Source: Paroedura picta
Taxonomy: Eukaryota; Chordata; Lepidosauria; Squamata; Gekkonidae
Assembly: GCF_049243985.1 (NCBI RefSeq)
Contig: NC_135379.1
Span: 10,828,501-10,892,500 of the forward strand
Direction: 5' to 3'
Length of the DNA: 64,000 nt
Part shown: piece after piece, positions 11,291 to 23,615 of the stretch
Numbering within the stretch: position 1 is the stretch's first letter
Layout of the letters: every line of letters begins with the position of its first letter
Notes under the pieces: model-generated
Told to the model about the DNA's origin: nothing
The model's database searches: none
The model's input: only the letters and a program-made list of their open reading frames with translations
Made by a program: the position numbers and the translations under genes

Positions 11291-12460
11291 TGATATGAGA
11301 ACACACACTGTCTACTTCATAGGTGTCTTGAAAATATGAATACCGTGTACTTAAAGTATGTTCAACATTGAAAATGTGCCAATTTGAAGAGTTATTAACA
11401 GCCACTGACAAGTAGCTTTTCCAACATTAATTTAAATTTAAAGACTTGTTTTCTTTTTCCTAAATACTATTTACTGTAATGTACTAATTTAATAGAGTTA
11501 ACGTGTTGATTTGGGGTAATTTTCATTGTTAATATGGTTTATTTGATTCATGCTGTTCGTTTATTTTTAAACTCTGGTCAGCGATCGGTCTATACATTAA
11601 TCAAACTGGGGTAATTTTGTTGGGACAATTCACCCTTTCATATTGCAAAAAGACACAGTGAAGATCTGAAATGTAGAAATGAAATTTAACTAGCTCGCAT
11701 TGAATAAATCTCTGTTGGTCTTAAAGGTGCCATTGGACATCTTGGTGGTCTTGAAATCCCTTATAGTTAATCGGACAGGTATTGTTCTAAGGACTTTTCT
11801 CGTCTCTGTTTGCACAAAGTCGCTGAGCTCTGAAGTAATCTCTACTGCAAACAGGGAACCTTGTCAGACAATAGAGACAATTGCCTCTGTTAGCCCAACA
11901 ATTCATTTTCCTCGCAGAGTACCAATCAGTCTATTTGTTACTAGCAACGTGCTAATTATTTCTGCTAATTACACGCAAAACATTCATTATCACCTATATG
12001 TAGAAGAGGACCCCTCAGGTGCTAGTGACAAATTAATTACTATGTTTTCCATCAGAACCCTACTTCTAGACCTTCCCTGCTATTATCTCAAAATTAAATT
12101 GGCTTAGCAGGAAGTTTGTCTCTCGGAAGAAGATTGGCTCGCAAATGGAAAAGCAGGTTTGAAAATACGGCATTAAGTTTCTCTCTCTTCTACTTTCCCA
12201 GACAGGTATTTCCTGAAGTCCTACCGGCTAGAATATTGATTTTACAAACTCTTATAATCCTCATAAAACAGAAATGTGTGGTATTCTTTTTTTATGGCAG
12301 AACTGCTATTGTAATCAGGGCCCCCTATCAGAATATGGCGCGCAAAGAGAATAGGCTGTCTTAAGTCAGTCATAATGGGAACTTCAGACAATCCTTCTAT
12401 GTTCCAAGGATCCCATTCGCTTTATGGAACTAAACACGCTTTATTTTCCTAGATACAACT
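11291..12460. other. Repeat-poor AT-rich stretch, possible conserved element
   Basis: Apart from a short Penelope-like fragment (11703-11745), this is unique DNA. Positions about 11780-12010 are dense in SOX-like ACAAT, ATTA and CAATTG motifs and lack repeat character. This could be a conserved non-coding enhancer of FZD8; that is inference. Confidence 0.3.
11703..11745 (+). mobile_element. Penelope-like fragment
   Basis: AATAAATCTCTGTTGGTCTT followed by AAAGGTGCCATTGGAC matches the unit at 4605-4640. Confidence 0.55.
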
Positions 12461-12749
12461 TAGAAGAAGAAGAAGAAGAAGAAGAGTTGGTTCTTATATG
12501 CCACTTTTCCCTACCCGAAGGAGGCTCAAAGCGGCTTACAGTCGCCTTCCCATTCCTCTCCCCACAACAGACACCCTGTGGGGTGGGTGAGGCTGAGAGA
12601 GCCCCGATATCACTGCCTGGTCAGAACAGTTTTCTCAGTGCCATGGCGAGCCCAAGGTCACCCAGCTGGTTGCATATGGGGGAGCGCAGAATCGAACCCG
12701 GCATGCCAGATTAGAAGTCCGCACTCCTAACCACTACACCAAACTGGCC
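12461..12749 (-). mobile_element. tRNA-derived MIR/CORE-like SINE, full length
   Basis: A complete minus-strand copy of about 289 bp: (GAA)n tract, tail module, core, tRNA-like head with the reverse B box (GAATCGAACCC) and a terminal CCAAACTGGC. Confidence 0.88.
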
Positions 12750-13667
12750 TTCTATCTGCCCCATTGCCCAATAGCAGCTCAAAGGCTGGAAGTAAAAGCC
12801 CCCCTCAAAAAAAAAAAACACACACACACAGAAATGACATCATAAAATCTATCAAACTATTAATACACAAATACACTATCAAGCCACCGGTTAACACTGT
12901 GTTTCAAAATGTTCTTCATCATCAGCAAGAATAATTCCCCTATGCAAAATACAGAACTCTTCACAGTCAAAAAAACATCAAATGGCTCCAAAATTTATCT
13001 GTGTGATCAAATTCTCTATAATACAGCACATTGCTCAGCAGGACACAATGCTACCGGCTGGGGTAGAACTTATCGGAAATGGAGAGGGAAGAAGCCAAGG
13101 GGCAGAAAATGACATTTCTAAGTCACCCAGAAATGACATAGGGACATGGGTGACATCAGGGACGGCACTCTGGTTTCTGGCCAAAACATCCCGACATCAC
13201 TTCTGGTTGACATTAAACATTGCTTTTTCCCAAGGTTCTTGCCTGTTCAAGGGGATTTCCATTGGTTTCTTAAACCCCTGAATCACCTGAATTGGGGCGA
13301 AAGGCACCAAACTAGAGGATCCCCAGACCCCAACTGGTGACTCTTTAGCAGCCATCTTAACTACCAAAACACAGCTTCTTTCCAGACCCCACCAGGAGGC
13401 AGATGACATCTCCTCCAAACATTAACTATTTCTTAACTGTATAAAGCTGTTTGTTCCTGTGGTCCTCACTATGGCCTCCGGCAGCTAATTCCATGTTTTC
13501 CTCCCTCTCTGTGTACTCCGAGGGGTCCACCCCATATATACAGTTGCCATTATGTGAGAATGACATGTATGAATGTGCATTTTGCTTTGACTCAGAAACT
13601 TCATTTCTCACCACATGTCAAATACTTCTTATTCTTACACGGATGTTGATGTATAAAGATCTACAAA
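12750..13667. other. Intergenic, nothing recognised
   Basis: Unique-looking DNA with a short A-run and CA-run near 12808-12830. No supported gene. Confidence 0.4.
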
Positions 13668-14056
13668 GCCAGTTTGGTGTAGTGGTTAGGAGTGCAAACT
13701 TCTAATCTGGCACGCCGTGTTCGATTCTGCGCTCCCCCACATGCAACCAGCTGGGTGACCTTGGGCTCGCCACGGCACTGATAAAACTGTTCTGACCAAG
13801 AAGAAGAGAAGAAGAGTTGGTTCTTATATGCCGCTTTTCCCTACCGGAAGGAGGCTCAAAGTGGCTTACAGTCGCCTTCCCATTCCCCCAAGCAGTGATA
13901 TCAGGGCTCTCTCAGCCTCACCCACCTCACAAGGTGTCTGTTGTGGGGAGAGGAAAGGGAATGTGTTTGTAAGCCGCCTGGAGACTCCTTCAGGTAGAGA
14001 AAAGCGGCATAGAAGAACCAACTCTTCTTCTTCTTCTTCTTCTTCTTCTTCTTCTT
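13668..14056 (+). mobile_element. tRNA-derived SINE split by an antisense SINE tail
   Basis: A plus-strand SINE (head at 13668, tail ending in (CTT)n near 14056) is interrupted at about 13800-13890 by a minus-oriented tail fragment starting AAGAAGAGAAG. The motif CCAAG occurs at both joints and may be a short target duplication. Confidence 0.75.
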
Positions 14057-15292
14057 CTACATGTTCAACTGAGTTATCACTCCCCCGCCTCCCCAAAAAC
14101 CTTTTAGCGTTACATCCAATAATAGACTTTCAGGGGTACCAAGTATCCTGTGAAACACTGATTGTTCTGAATAAAGAATTGCTGCCACGGTAATTAGATT
14201 TCTCTCTGCTCCACACTCAAATCCCTGAGTCAACATCCTTATTTGGAGCCTAGCAGCGACATTTCAATCTGGCTTAGTTGACCAGGAACAGATTTAACTA
14301 GGTTGAACAAAATAAACACATTTAATTAAACAAATGGCTGGAAGCGGTTTTATTTGGTCCTGTTGGGAAATTCTGTGACTTCTCGGTTCTTTTTTAAAGT
14401 TGACATTTCCTACATGCCATTTAGGGGAACGGTGCAAGGTTCATTTATACGCAAACCACACGCCCAATGATTGGGGTGGGGAGGTGGGGGGGTAGTACCT
14501 CAAATTTCCTGGCTTGCTGCTGTATTTGATCTCTCCGCCGATTTTCAATACAGACATGTATTTCCTGGCTATAGAAACCAGTAGGGGAAATAATCAGTGT
14601 CACAACATTTATCTTTCTGACAGGATTTGATGTAGGAAAGGCCATCTATAACACGGGACAAAATCAGCTCTAGAAGCAATGTTATTTGTATCACTCAATG
14701 ATCTCTCTCATTTTGGATCCCTTTGAGAGATTGCTGGCCTATTTCCTGTCACTTTGGAATTTTGATTTCACAACAGATGCCGCAAGACTTACTTTGGGAT
14801 CAGAAATCTCAGTGACTTCACTTATGTCAGCCTCAGACCAAGGGTGAAATTAGATTAAAATGTGTTTTTGAAGCTATTGCCTGTCACCTTCCTCTGCTGT
14901 GTTCCTAAATCTTCTGTCCTCACGTTTCTTTAAAGAACTGCCTATTAAGTCATATTTTACAACAAAAAATGTCACGGGGCATCGACCGGACGCATTTCCT
15001 TTGACACAGTGTAAACGATGTAGTACTTTTGACACGCAGTGTTCGAAAAGACTCATGTGCACTCTCCTCAGAAAGGACACCAGGACAGAGCATAATTTGA
15101 ACCTGAACCCAAATTATTTATTTAATTTCTTTTCTCTGGGATGTGTTTTCAAAAACTCAGGAAGGGATTCAAAAACTTCCCACTCAACATGTCCTTGAAA
15201 GCACCCTCCAACTTTCATTTGGGTGTCTCATGCTCTGTTACGAATATGTGACTTCCAAAATGCGGCCTACGAAGGGAAGATTGGCCCCAGAG
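14057..15292. other. Intergenic, nothing recognised
   Basis: Unique-looking, AT-rich. No gene or repeat recognised. Confidence 0.4.
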
Positions 15293-15375
15293 CAGGGGTG
15301 GGCAAATTGTGGCCCTCCAGCTGTCCATGGACTACAATTCCCATGAGCCCCATGGACAGCTGGAATTTGCCCACC
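15293..15375 (+). mobile_element. hAT palindrome-type element, variant copy
   Basis: CAGGGGTGGGCAAATTGTGG...GGACTACAATTCCCATGAGC resembles family A with altered ends. No target duplication found. Confidence 0.6.
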
Positions 15376-15788
15376 AAGCAAGCCAAGATGAGCTGCCCCT
15401 GCTGAGTTTACAAGCCACCAAGACAATGCACCTCATTTCAATGGGGCCAAGGATGGGCATTAGCTCTCCCAATGTATCCTCCAGACAACTGGAAACAGGG
15501 CAGGAGGATGCAATCTGCGGCCCAAATCCATCTGCCGTTGCCCCTCGGCAGTGGCCTGAGCCCTGCTGGCTGAGGGCCTCTAGGGCAGTGGCCCACTGGG
15601 AAATTTCCCCGTAAATTAAGCAGCCAGTCCGGCCCTGGTGACTTCTGCAGGGCTTTGTCTTTTGAAATGCAAAACATAATCCCAAACACAATACAGCATC
15701 CGTGGGGATCCTTGTCCAGGTTCCTCGCACAGGGATTGTGATGCAAAAATCAGTTTCAAGCAGTCCAATGCTCAGAAGCGCTGGGGTC
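15376..15788. other. Intergenic, nothing recognised
   Basis: Moderately GC-rich unique DNA, no gene. Confidence 0.35.
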
Positions 15789-15996
15789 ATAGGGATGCCA
15801 GTCCCCAGGTGGGACCTGGGGAATTCCCCGGCTTTGCAGCTCATCTCCAGGTCAGGTTCCCTGGAGAAAACAGCTGCTTTGAAGTGTGGACTCCGTAACA
15901 TTATACTCTACTGAGGCCCCTTTCACCCCAAATCCTGCCCACTCCCAGTTCCACCTTAACCCTGGTATTTCCTAACCCAGAGCAGACAACCCTAGC
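15789..15996 (-). mobile_element. Family-C DNA-transposon-like repeat
   Basis: TAGGGATGCCAGTCCCC...ACAACCCTA. The ends form imperfect inverted repeats, and the middle matches the 9066 and 22681 copies. Confidence 0.65.
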
Positions 15997-16169
15997 TAGG
16001 AAATGGTGGGATAACTCTTTCTCCACACTATTTATCTCATCAGATATATCCTCTGCATTGTGCTGTTTTCAGAACCTGGAAGGAGAAAAGGTTAATTGTA
16101 TTCATTGTAACTGTCTGGTCAGGAGGAAAATGACCTGTCCCTTTAATAACCTCTTTCAGATGCTCTACC

Positions 16170-16314
16170 CAGGGTTGCCAACTGCCAGGTGTTGTCTGGA
16201 GAGCTCCTGGAATTACAACTGATCTCCAGGTGACATAGACCAGGGGTAGCCAGCCTGTGGTCCTCCAGATGTCCATGGACTACAATTCCCATGAGCCCCT
16301 GCCAGCAAATGCTG
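16170..16314. mobile_element. Family-C fragment plus short hAT half-element
   Basis: 16170-16230 is a family-C fragment (CAGGGTTGCCAACTGCCAGG). 16241-16314 begins CAGGGGTAGCCAGCC and ends CCAGCAAATGCTG. That is exactly the 74-nt extent of the miniature hAT at 26067-26140 in reverse, though flanking duplications do not match. Confidence 0.6.
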
Positions 16315-16387
16315 GGGTGGTGGAAGAAGCACAGAATTGTGCTCAATGTGTGTACCAAATTTCAGTGTCCTGCTGTTTTATTATTCA

Positions 16388-16971
16388 AGCCTTTCTCAAC
16401 CTTTTTAACCACCGAGAAACTCCTGAAACATTTTCCAGGCTTCGAGAAACCCTGAAAGTCATGTCAGCAGGCCACACCTCCCGGCCACGCCCCCAGAAGT
16501 CACATGTCACCAGAAGTGACCTCACTCAGACACTCCCACCAGAGGTGACATCATGCTCTGTCCCCACCGCCCCCTCCAGAAATGGCCCAGTGACCTACTC
16601 CACTGGACTAGGAACAGGGCTAGGACATGCATCCACCACTCCATGGCCTTCACTACCACCCAGCGCAGTTAAGTTAAAATGAGAGTACTTACCTCTCTAG
16701 ACTCCAGTCGCTACACATGCAACAAGCCTCAGCCAGCAAGGATTGTTATGACTGGGGCCCCTCCCCTTTCTGCCCCCTCCATTTCCATCATTGGCTATTC
16801 TGAGAAGGGGAAGGAGGATCGACATAACCATGTATGGACATACCACCTGATAAAGTTTTAAATTTTTAAGAAATCTATATAAAACAAATTAATTCCCACC
16901 TAAAGGACGAAACCCTTCCAGGGCCTTCAAGAAAGCCCACAGTCTCATGAAACCCCTGTTGAGAAAGCTGA
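16388..16971 (-). mobile_element. Non-autonomous hAT-like element (family B), long copy
   Basis: Ends CAAGCCTTTCTCAACC and GTTGAGAAAGCTG are inverted repeats shared with 24662-25002. The interior includes GACATACCACCTGATAAAG and a unique-looking middle that may be an insertion. Confidence 0.6.
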
Positions 16972-16982
16972 GAATAAGATTT

Positions 16983-17075
16983 AGAATCATAAAATCATAG
17001 AATTGGAAGGGGCCATGCAGGCCATCTAGTCCAACCCCCTGCTCAACGCAGGATCAGCCCTAAGCATCCAATCTG
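16983..17075 (-). mobile_element. CR1 LINE 3' end
   Basis: AAAATCATAGAATTGGAAGG followed by CATCTAGTCCAACCCCCTGC, the reverse complement of the CR1 terminus. Confidence 0.75.
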
Positions 17076-18149
17076 GCAAGCTGCACCATCAGTCAGTCTA
17101 ATTTGAACAGGGAAGAGGGCATATTCACAGGGCCAGCGGCAGGCCGTGTGTGTGAGAAACGGTCTTTTTAGAAAGTACAGCCTTCTGGAAATAGACTGAA
17201 TGTGTTCCTGTCGCTTTTCGAGGGGGAACGCTGTATCCCCTCATCATCAGGACTGACTAGACCAAGTCCACCAGTCCCCCCCCCACCTCACGCTTTACGT
17301 CATGTCTCAAGTCCAGAGTTCTTCCAGAAGTTCTTTTACAGCCAGCGACCTCCCCGAAAACATCAGCACTCTCCCTATTCACAGAGACAGGATAAACAAA
17401 CAGAAACCAATAAACAGATGACTTAAATGAATGGCAGCGTTCACGGGAACAGCCGATCATGAAGGAAACTAAGGCAGAGCTGTTTGGGGTTCCTAGAACA
17501 GCAGCCATTCATAAGAAGATGGGAGGGGGTGGGAGGAAATGCCATTAGAGAAGATGGAAAGAAAGACTTAATTTTGATGGCTTTCACAAAAAAAAAACTG
17601 AGGAGTGAATTCATCAGGGGCGTCATGAAAACGTCTAGTCAATTAGCCTGGCCTTTTCTTGCTTTTGACACTTGCTTTTGAGCTCTAAGTAAATGTTGGG
17701 TTGGATCCTACGTTTCCATTCTGCTCATGGCGGAAACATTCTCCAATGCAAGAAGTGTTCCACTAGCTTTTGCTTTGACGCAAGAGGCATTTTCGGCGGC
17801 CTAAAGTCTCCTGGAGGTGGTGGAAGGCCTTTGCATCAGAAGATGACCCATCACTTGCAGAAAAGAAACAACAATGCCCTCCTAAGTGGAGTTTCACCTT
17901 TGTAAGACCATTGAGTTGTTACTTAGAAAAGCACAGCGAACTCTGTTTAGGATTCTGCTAGGATTCAATCCTGTGACCTTAAGAGCTTTAGGTTTTCAAG
18001 GGATACCTTTTGAAGAGGATATTTTTGCATGACCTTTGCTTGCAAGCTTTAGCAACTCTTGGACTAGGTTGGAGAGTGGGCTTCGTTGACTGCTCTTAGA
18101 GTTACCTGAGAGGACAACTTATATTTTAGCTGTAATCTGTTTTGGTTGT
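17076..18149. other. Intergenic, nothing recognised
   Basis: Unique-looking DNA. Several short open frames without domain content. Confidence 0.4.
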
Positions 18150-18544
18150 TTCAAATGGGTAGCCATGTTGGTCTGAGAGCCAGTTTGGTGTAGTGGTTAT
18201 GAGTGCGGACCTCTAATCTGGTATGCCGGGTTCGATTCTGCACTCCCCCATATGCAGCCAGCTGGGTGACCTTGGGCTGGCCACAGCACTGATAAAGCTG
18301 TTCTGACCGAGCAGTAAGAGAGGAGAGGAAAGGGAAAGGGACTGTAAGCCGCTTTGAGCCTCCTTCGGGTAGCGAAAAGTGGCATATAAGGACCAACTCT
18401 TCTTCTTCTTCAGTAATATCAGGGCTCTCTCAGCCTCACCTACCTCACAGGATGTCTGTTGTGGGGAGAAGGGAAGGGGACTGTAAGCTGTTTTGAGCCT
18501 CCTTCGGGTAGAGAAAAGTGGCATGTAAGAACCAACTCTTCTCT
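18150..18544 (+). mobile_element. Tail-duplicated tRNA SINE inserted at a Penelope-like remnant
   Basis: 18150-18174 is the reverse of the Penelope-like end (CAAATGGGTAGCCATGTTGG). The SINE head starts at about 18175 (AGAGCCAGTTTGGTGTAGTG). Two tail modules are joined at CTTCTTCAGTAATATCAGGG near 18405-18424. Confidence 0.78.
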
Positions 18545-21078
18545 CTGTGAAAAGGTGTTGAAAGGTATAGTCAAGAGAAGCCATTTAAAGGGGGCAACAG
18601 ACTGGAAGATGTCAGAAGGGGAGGCCAAAGGGCTCAAGGCGGGGGCCTGGCAACTGAACTGATAAAATTTTTGTCATGTATGATGTCATTAATTGCTAGA
18701 AACTTCGACCTTCATCAAGGGAAAGGAAAAGAAATCATGTAATCCGCTCCTTGCCTGTGCTTCAATTGATGCATTCAAGGAGGAAAAAATGAACTCACAG
18801 GCTTCTCTTAGTCAAATGCCCTAAAATCTGACTCACGTAAGTATAAGACAAGACACGTCTAGTACAGTTAGATCACTCTTAACGTAGGCCTTGGACAGCC
18901 TAGCTCATGGCTCAGGTGGCCAGCCTGCAGCAGGGGCCCCCAGGACCTCAGAAGAGCTGCTCATGGGGGCATGGCCCAAAAAGGGTTGAGAATGATCGAT
19001 CAAGAGGACTGGATTTTCACTCAGGGTCATACAGGGAGGGACAGTCTAGTCCAGGAGTTTCCTTGTGACTTTGTAGAAGGACTTTGCCAAAATGTTGAAG
19101 CTTAACTCAAAGGTTGCTTTGCCATTTCTCACCATAACAAAGGTGGGCTTTTAAAGATGCATTCATTTGTGTGATCACCTATGAAGAATATATTGCTTCC
19201 AGGTAAAAAAGGAAGCTGTTTTTGAATAGTCAGTTCCTTTTTACAAAAACTGGGGTCTAAATAACTAATATGCCATGTATATGTTCAGAAGAGGCCGGCA
19301 AGGAAGGTTTTCTTTGGAATTTGTAAGGGACGAAATTACAGGAGATGAATTTGTGAGATTTTTACAGGGTAAAACCCAGGATGATTATCTTTCATTTATC
19401 AAGTGTAGGGCTGTAATTTGAAATCATTACAACATGCCCGTTTTTATAATTAGCAAGAGGGCTAATGATACAACAGGGCTTGTGGTGCAAAAGTTGTTCA
19501 GTGCTTGGAGCCAAAAGAATAAAACCGCAATCATCTGTCACAAAAGTCATTTATTCTCCGGGACACCACGTAGGCGAGACAATATCCCTTTATCCTGCAA
19601 CAATTAATCAAGGCTGATGACACCGCATCCAGTTTTATATTCGCAAATTGCTGAAGTAAGATATAATCTGCCACTCTATATCTAGGAAAAAGTGGAGCAA
19701 CATTTTAACACTCTTTAATTTTTAAAGCGACTATACAATGATGGGCTAACAGACAAAGTTCTAAATGCAAATCTTCAATATTAATACGCTTGCCAAAAAG
19801 TTCAAATTCTATGGGTTGGCATGAGAGTTATCCTTTAAAAAAAGTTTATTTCCATACATTTTCATATATTTACATGTGTAAAAGGGCTCACTGTAGCCAT
19901 GGCAAACTTCCTATGTTATGACCGAATGAAGGCACCACACAAAGCCAATGGGGAACCTGATCGGGGCCCTTTATTCATTTCCCATTTCATGACCGTGGGG
20001 CAGCCGAGGATGCCTTCGGCCCTCCTTTTTTATCCATTTATATATTTAAAAAATAAATTTCGAGTACTTTCAGGGGAACTAAGGGGGGGAGACAATCTTG
20101 CACTCTAGTTCAGCGAAACCAGAAAAGTCCTGGGAGGTGGGGGGCGGGGGAGCTAGCTGGAGGGTCCCACTCCACGCTGGCCAGGAGAAGCGGACTGAGC
20201 AGAGATCTCCTCTTAAAGAGCCCTGATCCGAGGCACGCCAGCGTGGATTCCTACTGCATGTGACAATAGGAACGCATCCTTTCAGCCTGATAGGTCTTGT
20301 ACTGTCTCCTTTGTCCGCTGATTAACCGCTCTATTGAATGACCAGACCGCTAATTGCAGGCTTCTAATAGTTACCCTACATTACTGTAAGAATTAATGAG
20401 ACACAATTACAGCTCCCAGAAATCGTGGGCCCCGCTCACTTGCAAAGCACTCCAACTGAATGAAAATTCCCCGAGAAGAAAGGGAAAAATCCAGCCCATT
20501 GTTCACTGGAAGCCAGAAAAGGGGGGAGGGGGTTGGAGATTTTTTTTTTTTTTTGGGTGCAAAATTTGTATTTATTTGAAGCTGTTTCATAATTAGGCCC
20601 TGGAAAGCTGTAGCAAGGGAGGGAGGGTTTGGGGGGGGGGAGGAGAATTAAGGGAGGGACTTGAGATTTGGCATTCATTAATGGAGCAGAGGTGAAGAGA
20701 GATGGAGCATTCCAGCATGGATACTCAAAAGACCCAAGCACTGTGAGGGATCCACCGGTCCTCACGACATACCGTACTATTGTAATGATTCACCTCCCAG
20801 ATTTTTCTGGCCACCCAGGAAAACCACAGACGTTACAATATCCAACGGTGTGTGGGTCCTACCATTATGTTTCTAAGAGGAGGGAATGCCTTGCTGCCAC
20901 ACCGGGTATGTCATACTTGGGATTCCTCTCTGCCCACCCCCTGGACTTTCCATGTTGGTAGGGGAAAATGAAAAATTAATTTAGGGGCACCCACACAAGT
21001 CTTGGTACATTATGTAATTAACGTATGGAATCCGCTGCCACAAGGCGTGGCCGTGTCACAGATGGCTTTTTAAAAGTA
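18545..21078. other. Repeat-poor stretch, possible conserved elements
   Basis: About 2.5 kb without a recognisable mobile element. 19480-19880 and 20225-20420 are AT-rich, with many homeobox-like TAAT/ATTA cores and no simple repeats, the usual look of conserved non-coding elements. No coding gene seen. Conservation cannot be shown from one sequence. Confidence 0.3.
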
Positions 21079-21393
21079 TTAGGCAAATGTGAAAGAGCCT
21101 CTTGTGGCGCAGAGTGGTGAGGCAGCAGACATGCAGTCTGAAGCTTTGCCCATGAGGCTGGGAGTTCAGTCCCAGCAGCCGGCTCAAGGTTGACTCAGCC
21201 TTCCATCCTTCCGAGGTCGGTAAAATGAGTACCTAGCTTGCTGGGGGGTAAACGGTAATGACTGGGGAAGGCACTGGCAAACCACCCTGTATTAGTCTGC
21301 CATGAAAACGCTGGAGGGCGTCACCCCAAGAGTCAGGCATGACCCAGTGCTTGCACAGGGGATACCTTTACCTTTACGTTTAGGCAAATGTGA
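21079..21393 (+). mobile_element. Sauria SINE with 14-bp target duplication
   Basis: The element (21095-21377) runs from GAGCCTCTTGTGGCGCAGAG to CCTTTACCTTTAC and is flanked by TTAGGCAAATGTGA at 21079-21092 and 21380-21393. This is the expected mark of LINE-driven insertion. The intact duplication suggests a fairly young copy. Confidence 0.92.
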
Positions 21394-22680
21394 GGAGGAA
21401 AAGGACACCAACTGTTATTAAGCCCATTCACTAAATAGAACCTCCTTGTTTGGATGCAGTACAGCTCAGAGTTCCGGATATCAGGGGAAGGTTATCAGGC
21501 CTTGTTAACGAGAGTCCAGAGATATCGGACTGTTGAGAACAGGAGGCTGGTCTAGAAGAGTGGCCTGCCCAGAAGGAATCTTTGTTAGGTTCTCATGCAA
21601 CCCGCAAGGCGAGTGACTTTATAAATCCTCCAGCAAACCCATAACAGAGAAGATCCCCATTTGGCAAAGCAGACAGAAAAAGAACACAGGTCTGCCGAAG
21701 GCCACAGGAGTGAATCTGGGGCTGTCCCGAGAGCTGAATCAAGGGCGAAACAAGCATGCTGCACCAGCTCCCTCCAATAATGCTCGGCAACCTTCCAGGG
21801 GTGTTGTAAGGGTAGCTGAAGGGCACAAAGTGTTTTGCGTGCTCTAGGAAAGCGCTGCGTCATGGTTGTGACCGTAAACCAATTCCATCCAGGCTGTCTT
21901 GTGGGCAGGCTGACATCGGTCTGCGAGGCAGCCGGAGTTCTTGTTCTAACAGACCCGGGGCCTAATTTTGATGGCAATAAATACACCCCATGCATGCCCC
22001 TTCGCTTCCTGCCACGGCTTAGAAATGCAAAGTTCCTTATTCTCCAGCCACCCGGGCATAAATGAAGCTGGCAAGTGACAGGAGAGAGGCGGGAACTGTC
22101 AGTCAATTTTTAATTGAGTCTGATCTCGGTTCCCGCATCGTAAACTGGATTGAAAGGGGGCATTCACAGCCGCCATTTACTTCTGGACCGGCGGCTGCCG
22201 GACAGGCCCGTCCTGGCGCAGCCCGGCTTCTGCCAGTTGTTTCAATGACTCTTGGAAATTCAAGGGGTTTGCTACAACCTCCCCTGGGAAGCTTGAAAGA
22301 GACGGTGCGGACAGGCCTGGACTTCAGAATCACTCCTCCTGGCCTCTTGGGAAGAAATAATTGGGCAGAGTGCTCTCTGCAAAGGCCAGCGTCCTCCGTA
22401 GGCCTTTGCTCTCGGCGCTGGGGACTCGGAGACAGATGCTGCTTCTTTTTCACGCCCCGGGAGCAGAGCGAGGAGGGACAGAGGCAGCAGAGTCACACTG
22501 AAGCGGCTGTCATGACCGGAGTGAAGTTCTGGCAGTTGAATAGCCTCCAGTTCCCAAATCGTATCCCTCAAGGATGGCCAGAGGGTACCCTCACCCCATC
22601 AGATATTGTTACCTCTCTGCGCCCATTGGACATGTGATGCCTCGGGGCCCAGCACCTACAGGACGTGGGGGTCAGCTGTA
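21394..22680. other. Intergenic, weak CpG-rich patch
   Basis: Positions about 22130-22480 have more CpG than the surroundings (for example GGACCGGCGGCTGCCGGAC). No splice-supported gene seen. Could be an unannotated transcript start or enhancer. Confidence 0.3.
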
Positions 22681-22892
22681 GGGTTGCCCGCTCTGAGCTG
22701 GGAAATGCCTGGATGGAGCCAAGAGTGGGCAGGATTTGGGGTAGGGAGGGACCTCAGTGGAGCATAATGCTATGGAGTCCACCCTTCAATGCAGGCATTT
22801 TCTCCAGAACTGATCTCCGTAGTCTGGAGATGAGCTATACTTCCAGGGGATCCCCAAGTCCCACCTGGAGGCTGGCATTCCTGGGCAGCCAC
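22681..22892 (+). mobile_element. Family-C DNA-transposon-like repeat
   Basis: TAGGGTTGCCCGCTCTGAGC to CCACCTGGAGGCTGGCATTC. Shares CAGTGGAGCATAATGCTATG and the CTCCAGAACTGATCTCC block with other copies, in opposite orientation to 9066. Confidence 0.65.
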
Positions 22893-23117
22893 CAACATCT
22901 TTTCCCTGTTTTAGTTTATTACGAGAGCCTCTGACGATGTCCTCCTTTCCCTCTTCTCTGCGGTAGGCTCTAGTACATGGTAATGCCCTGTCCAGTTCTA
23001 ATCCATTCTGCATCTCTCTTGCCTCTGGCTTCTCCCCTCCATCTGTATTCTGGCGGATATGAAGTCCAAGGATGGCCTCTAATTCATTCCATCTCACATG
23101 TTATGTTTGGGTTTGGG

Positions 23118-23302
23118 GTTGCCAACCTCCAGGTGGTGACCAGAGATCTCCAGGCATGACAACCAATCTCCAGGCAACGGAGATCAGTTCCCCTGGAGAA
23201 AATGGTCACCTTGCAAGGTGGACTCTAGGTCTCTCCTGGCCTCTTCAGGTTCCATCCCCCAAATTTCCTGCTATTTCCAAACTCAGAGCTGGCAACCCTC
23301 TG
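23118..23302 (-). mobile_element. Family-C DNA-transposon-like repeat
   Basis: GGTTGCCAACCTCCAGGTGG to CAGAGCTGGCAACCCT; the ends are inverted repeats. The interior GATCAGTTCCCCTGGAGAA is the family hallmark. Confidence 0.7.
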
Positions 23303-23373
23303 TGCTTCTCCATCCCACCCCCTCTCTCATATGGGTCCTATTCTGTTGCTTATTAGATCTCTTTATCGATTGA

Positions 23374-23615
23374 AGAAGAGTTGGTTTTTATACCCTGCTT
23401 TTCACTGCCCGAAGGAGCCCCAAAGCGGCTTGCAATCGCATTCCCCACAACAGACACCCTGGGAGTCAGGTGGGGCTGAGAGAGCATTGACAGCAGCTTC
23501 TAACAGGACTATGATTGGCCCAAGGTCAGCCAGCTGGCTGCATGCGGAGGAGCAGGGAATCAACCATGGCTCTTCAGATTAGAGGCCAATGCTCTTAACC
23601 AGCATGCCAAGCAGG
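23374..23615 (-). mobile_element. tRNA-derived MIR/CORE-like SINE
   Basis: Starts GAAGAAGAGTTGG, the reverse of the tail, and ends CATGCCAAGCAGGCTC, the reverse of the tRNA-like head. An older subfamily, judging by its differences. Confidence 0.72.

Noticed and set aside
13668-13740. tRNA gene (clear A and B boxes)
   Set aside because: The tRNA-like part is the head of a SINE that continues into core and tail and recurs about a dozen times; it does not fold as a full tRNA.
16241-16314. Third independent insertion of the 74-bp miniature hAT
   Set aside because: Length and ends fit, but the flanks (ACATAGAC and GGGTGGTG) do not match, so insertion in this form is not shown.
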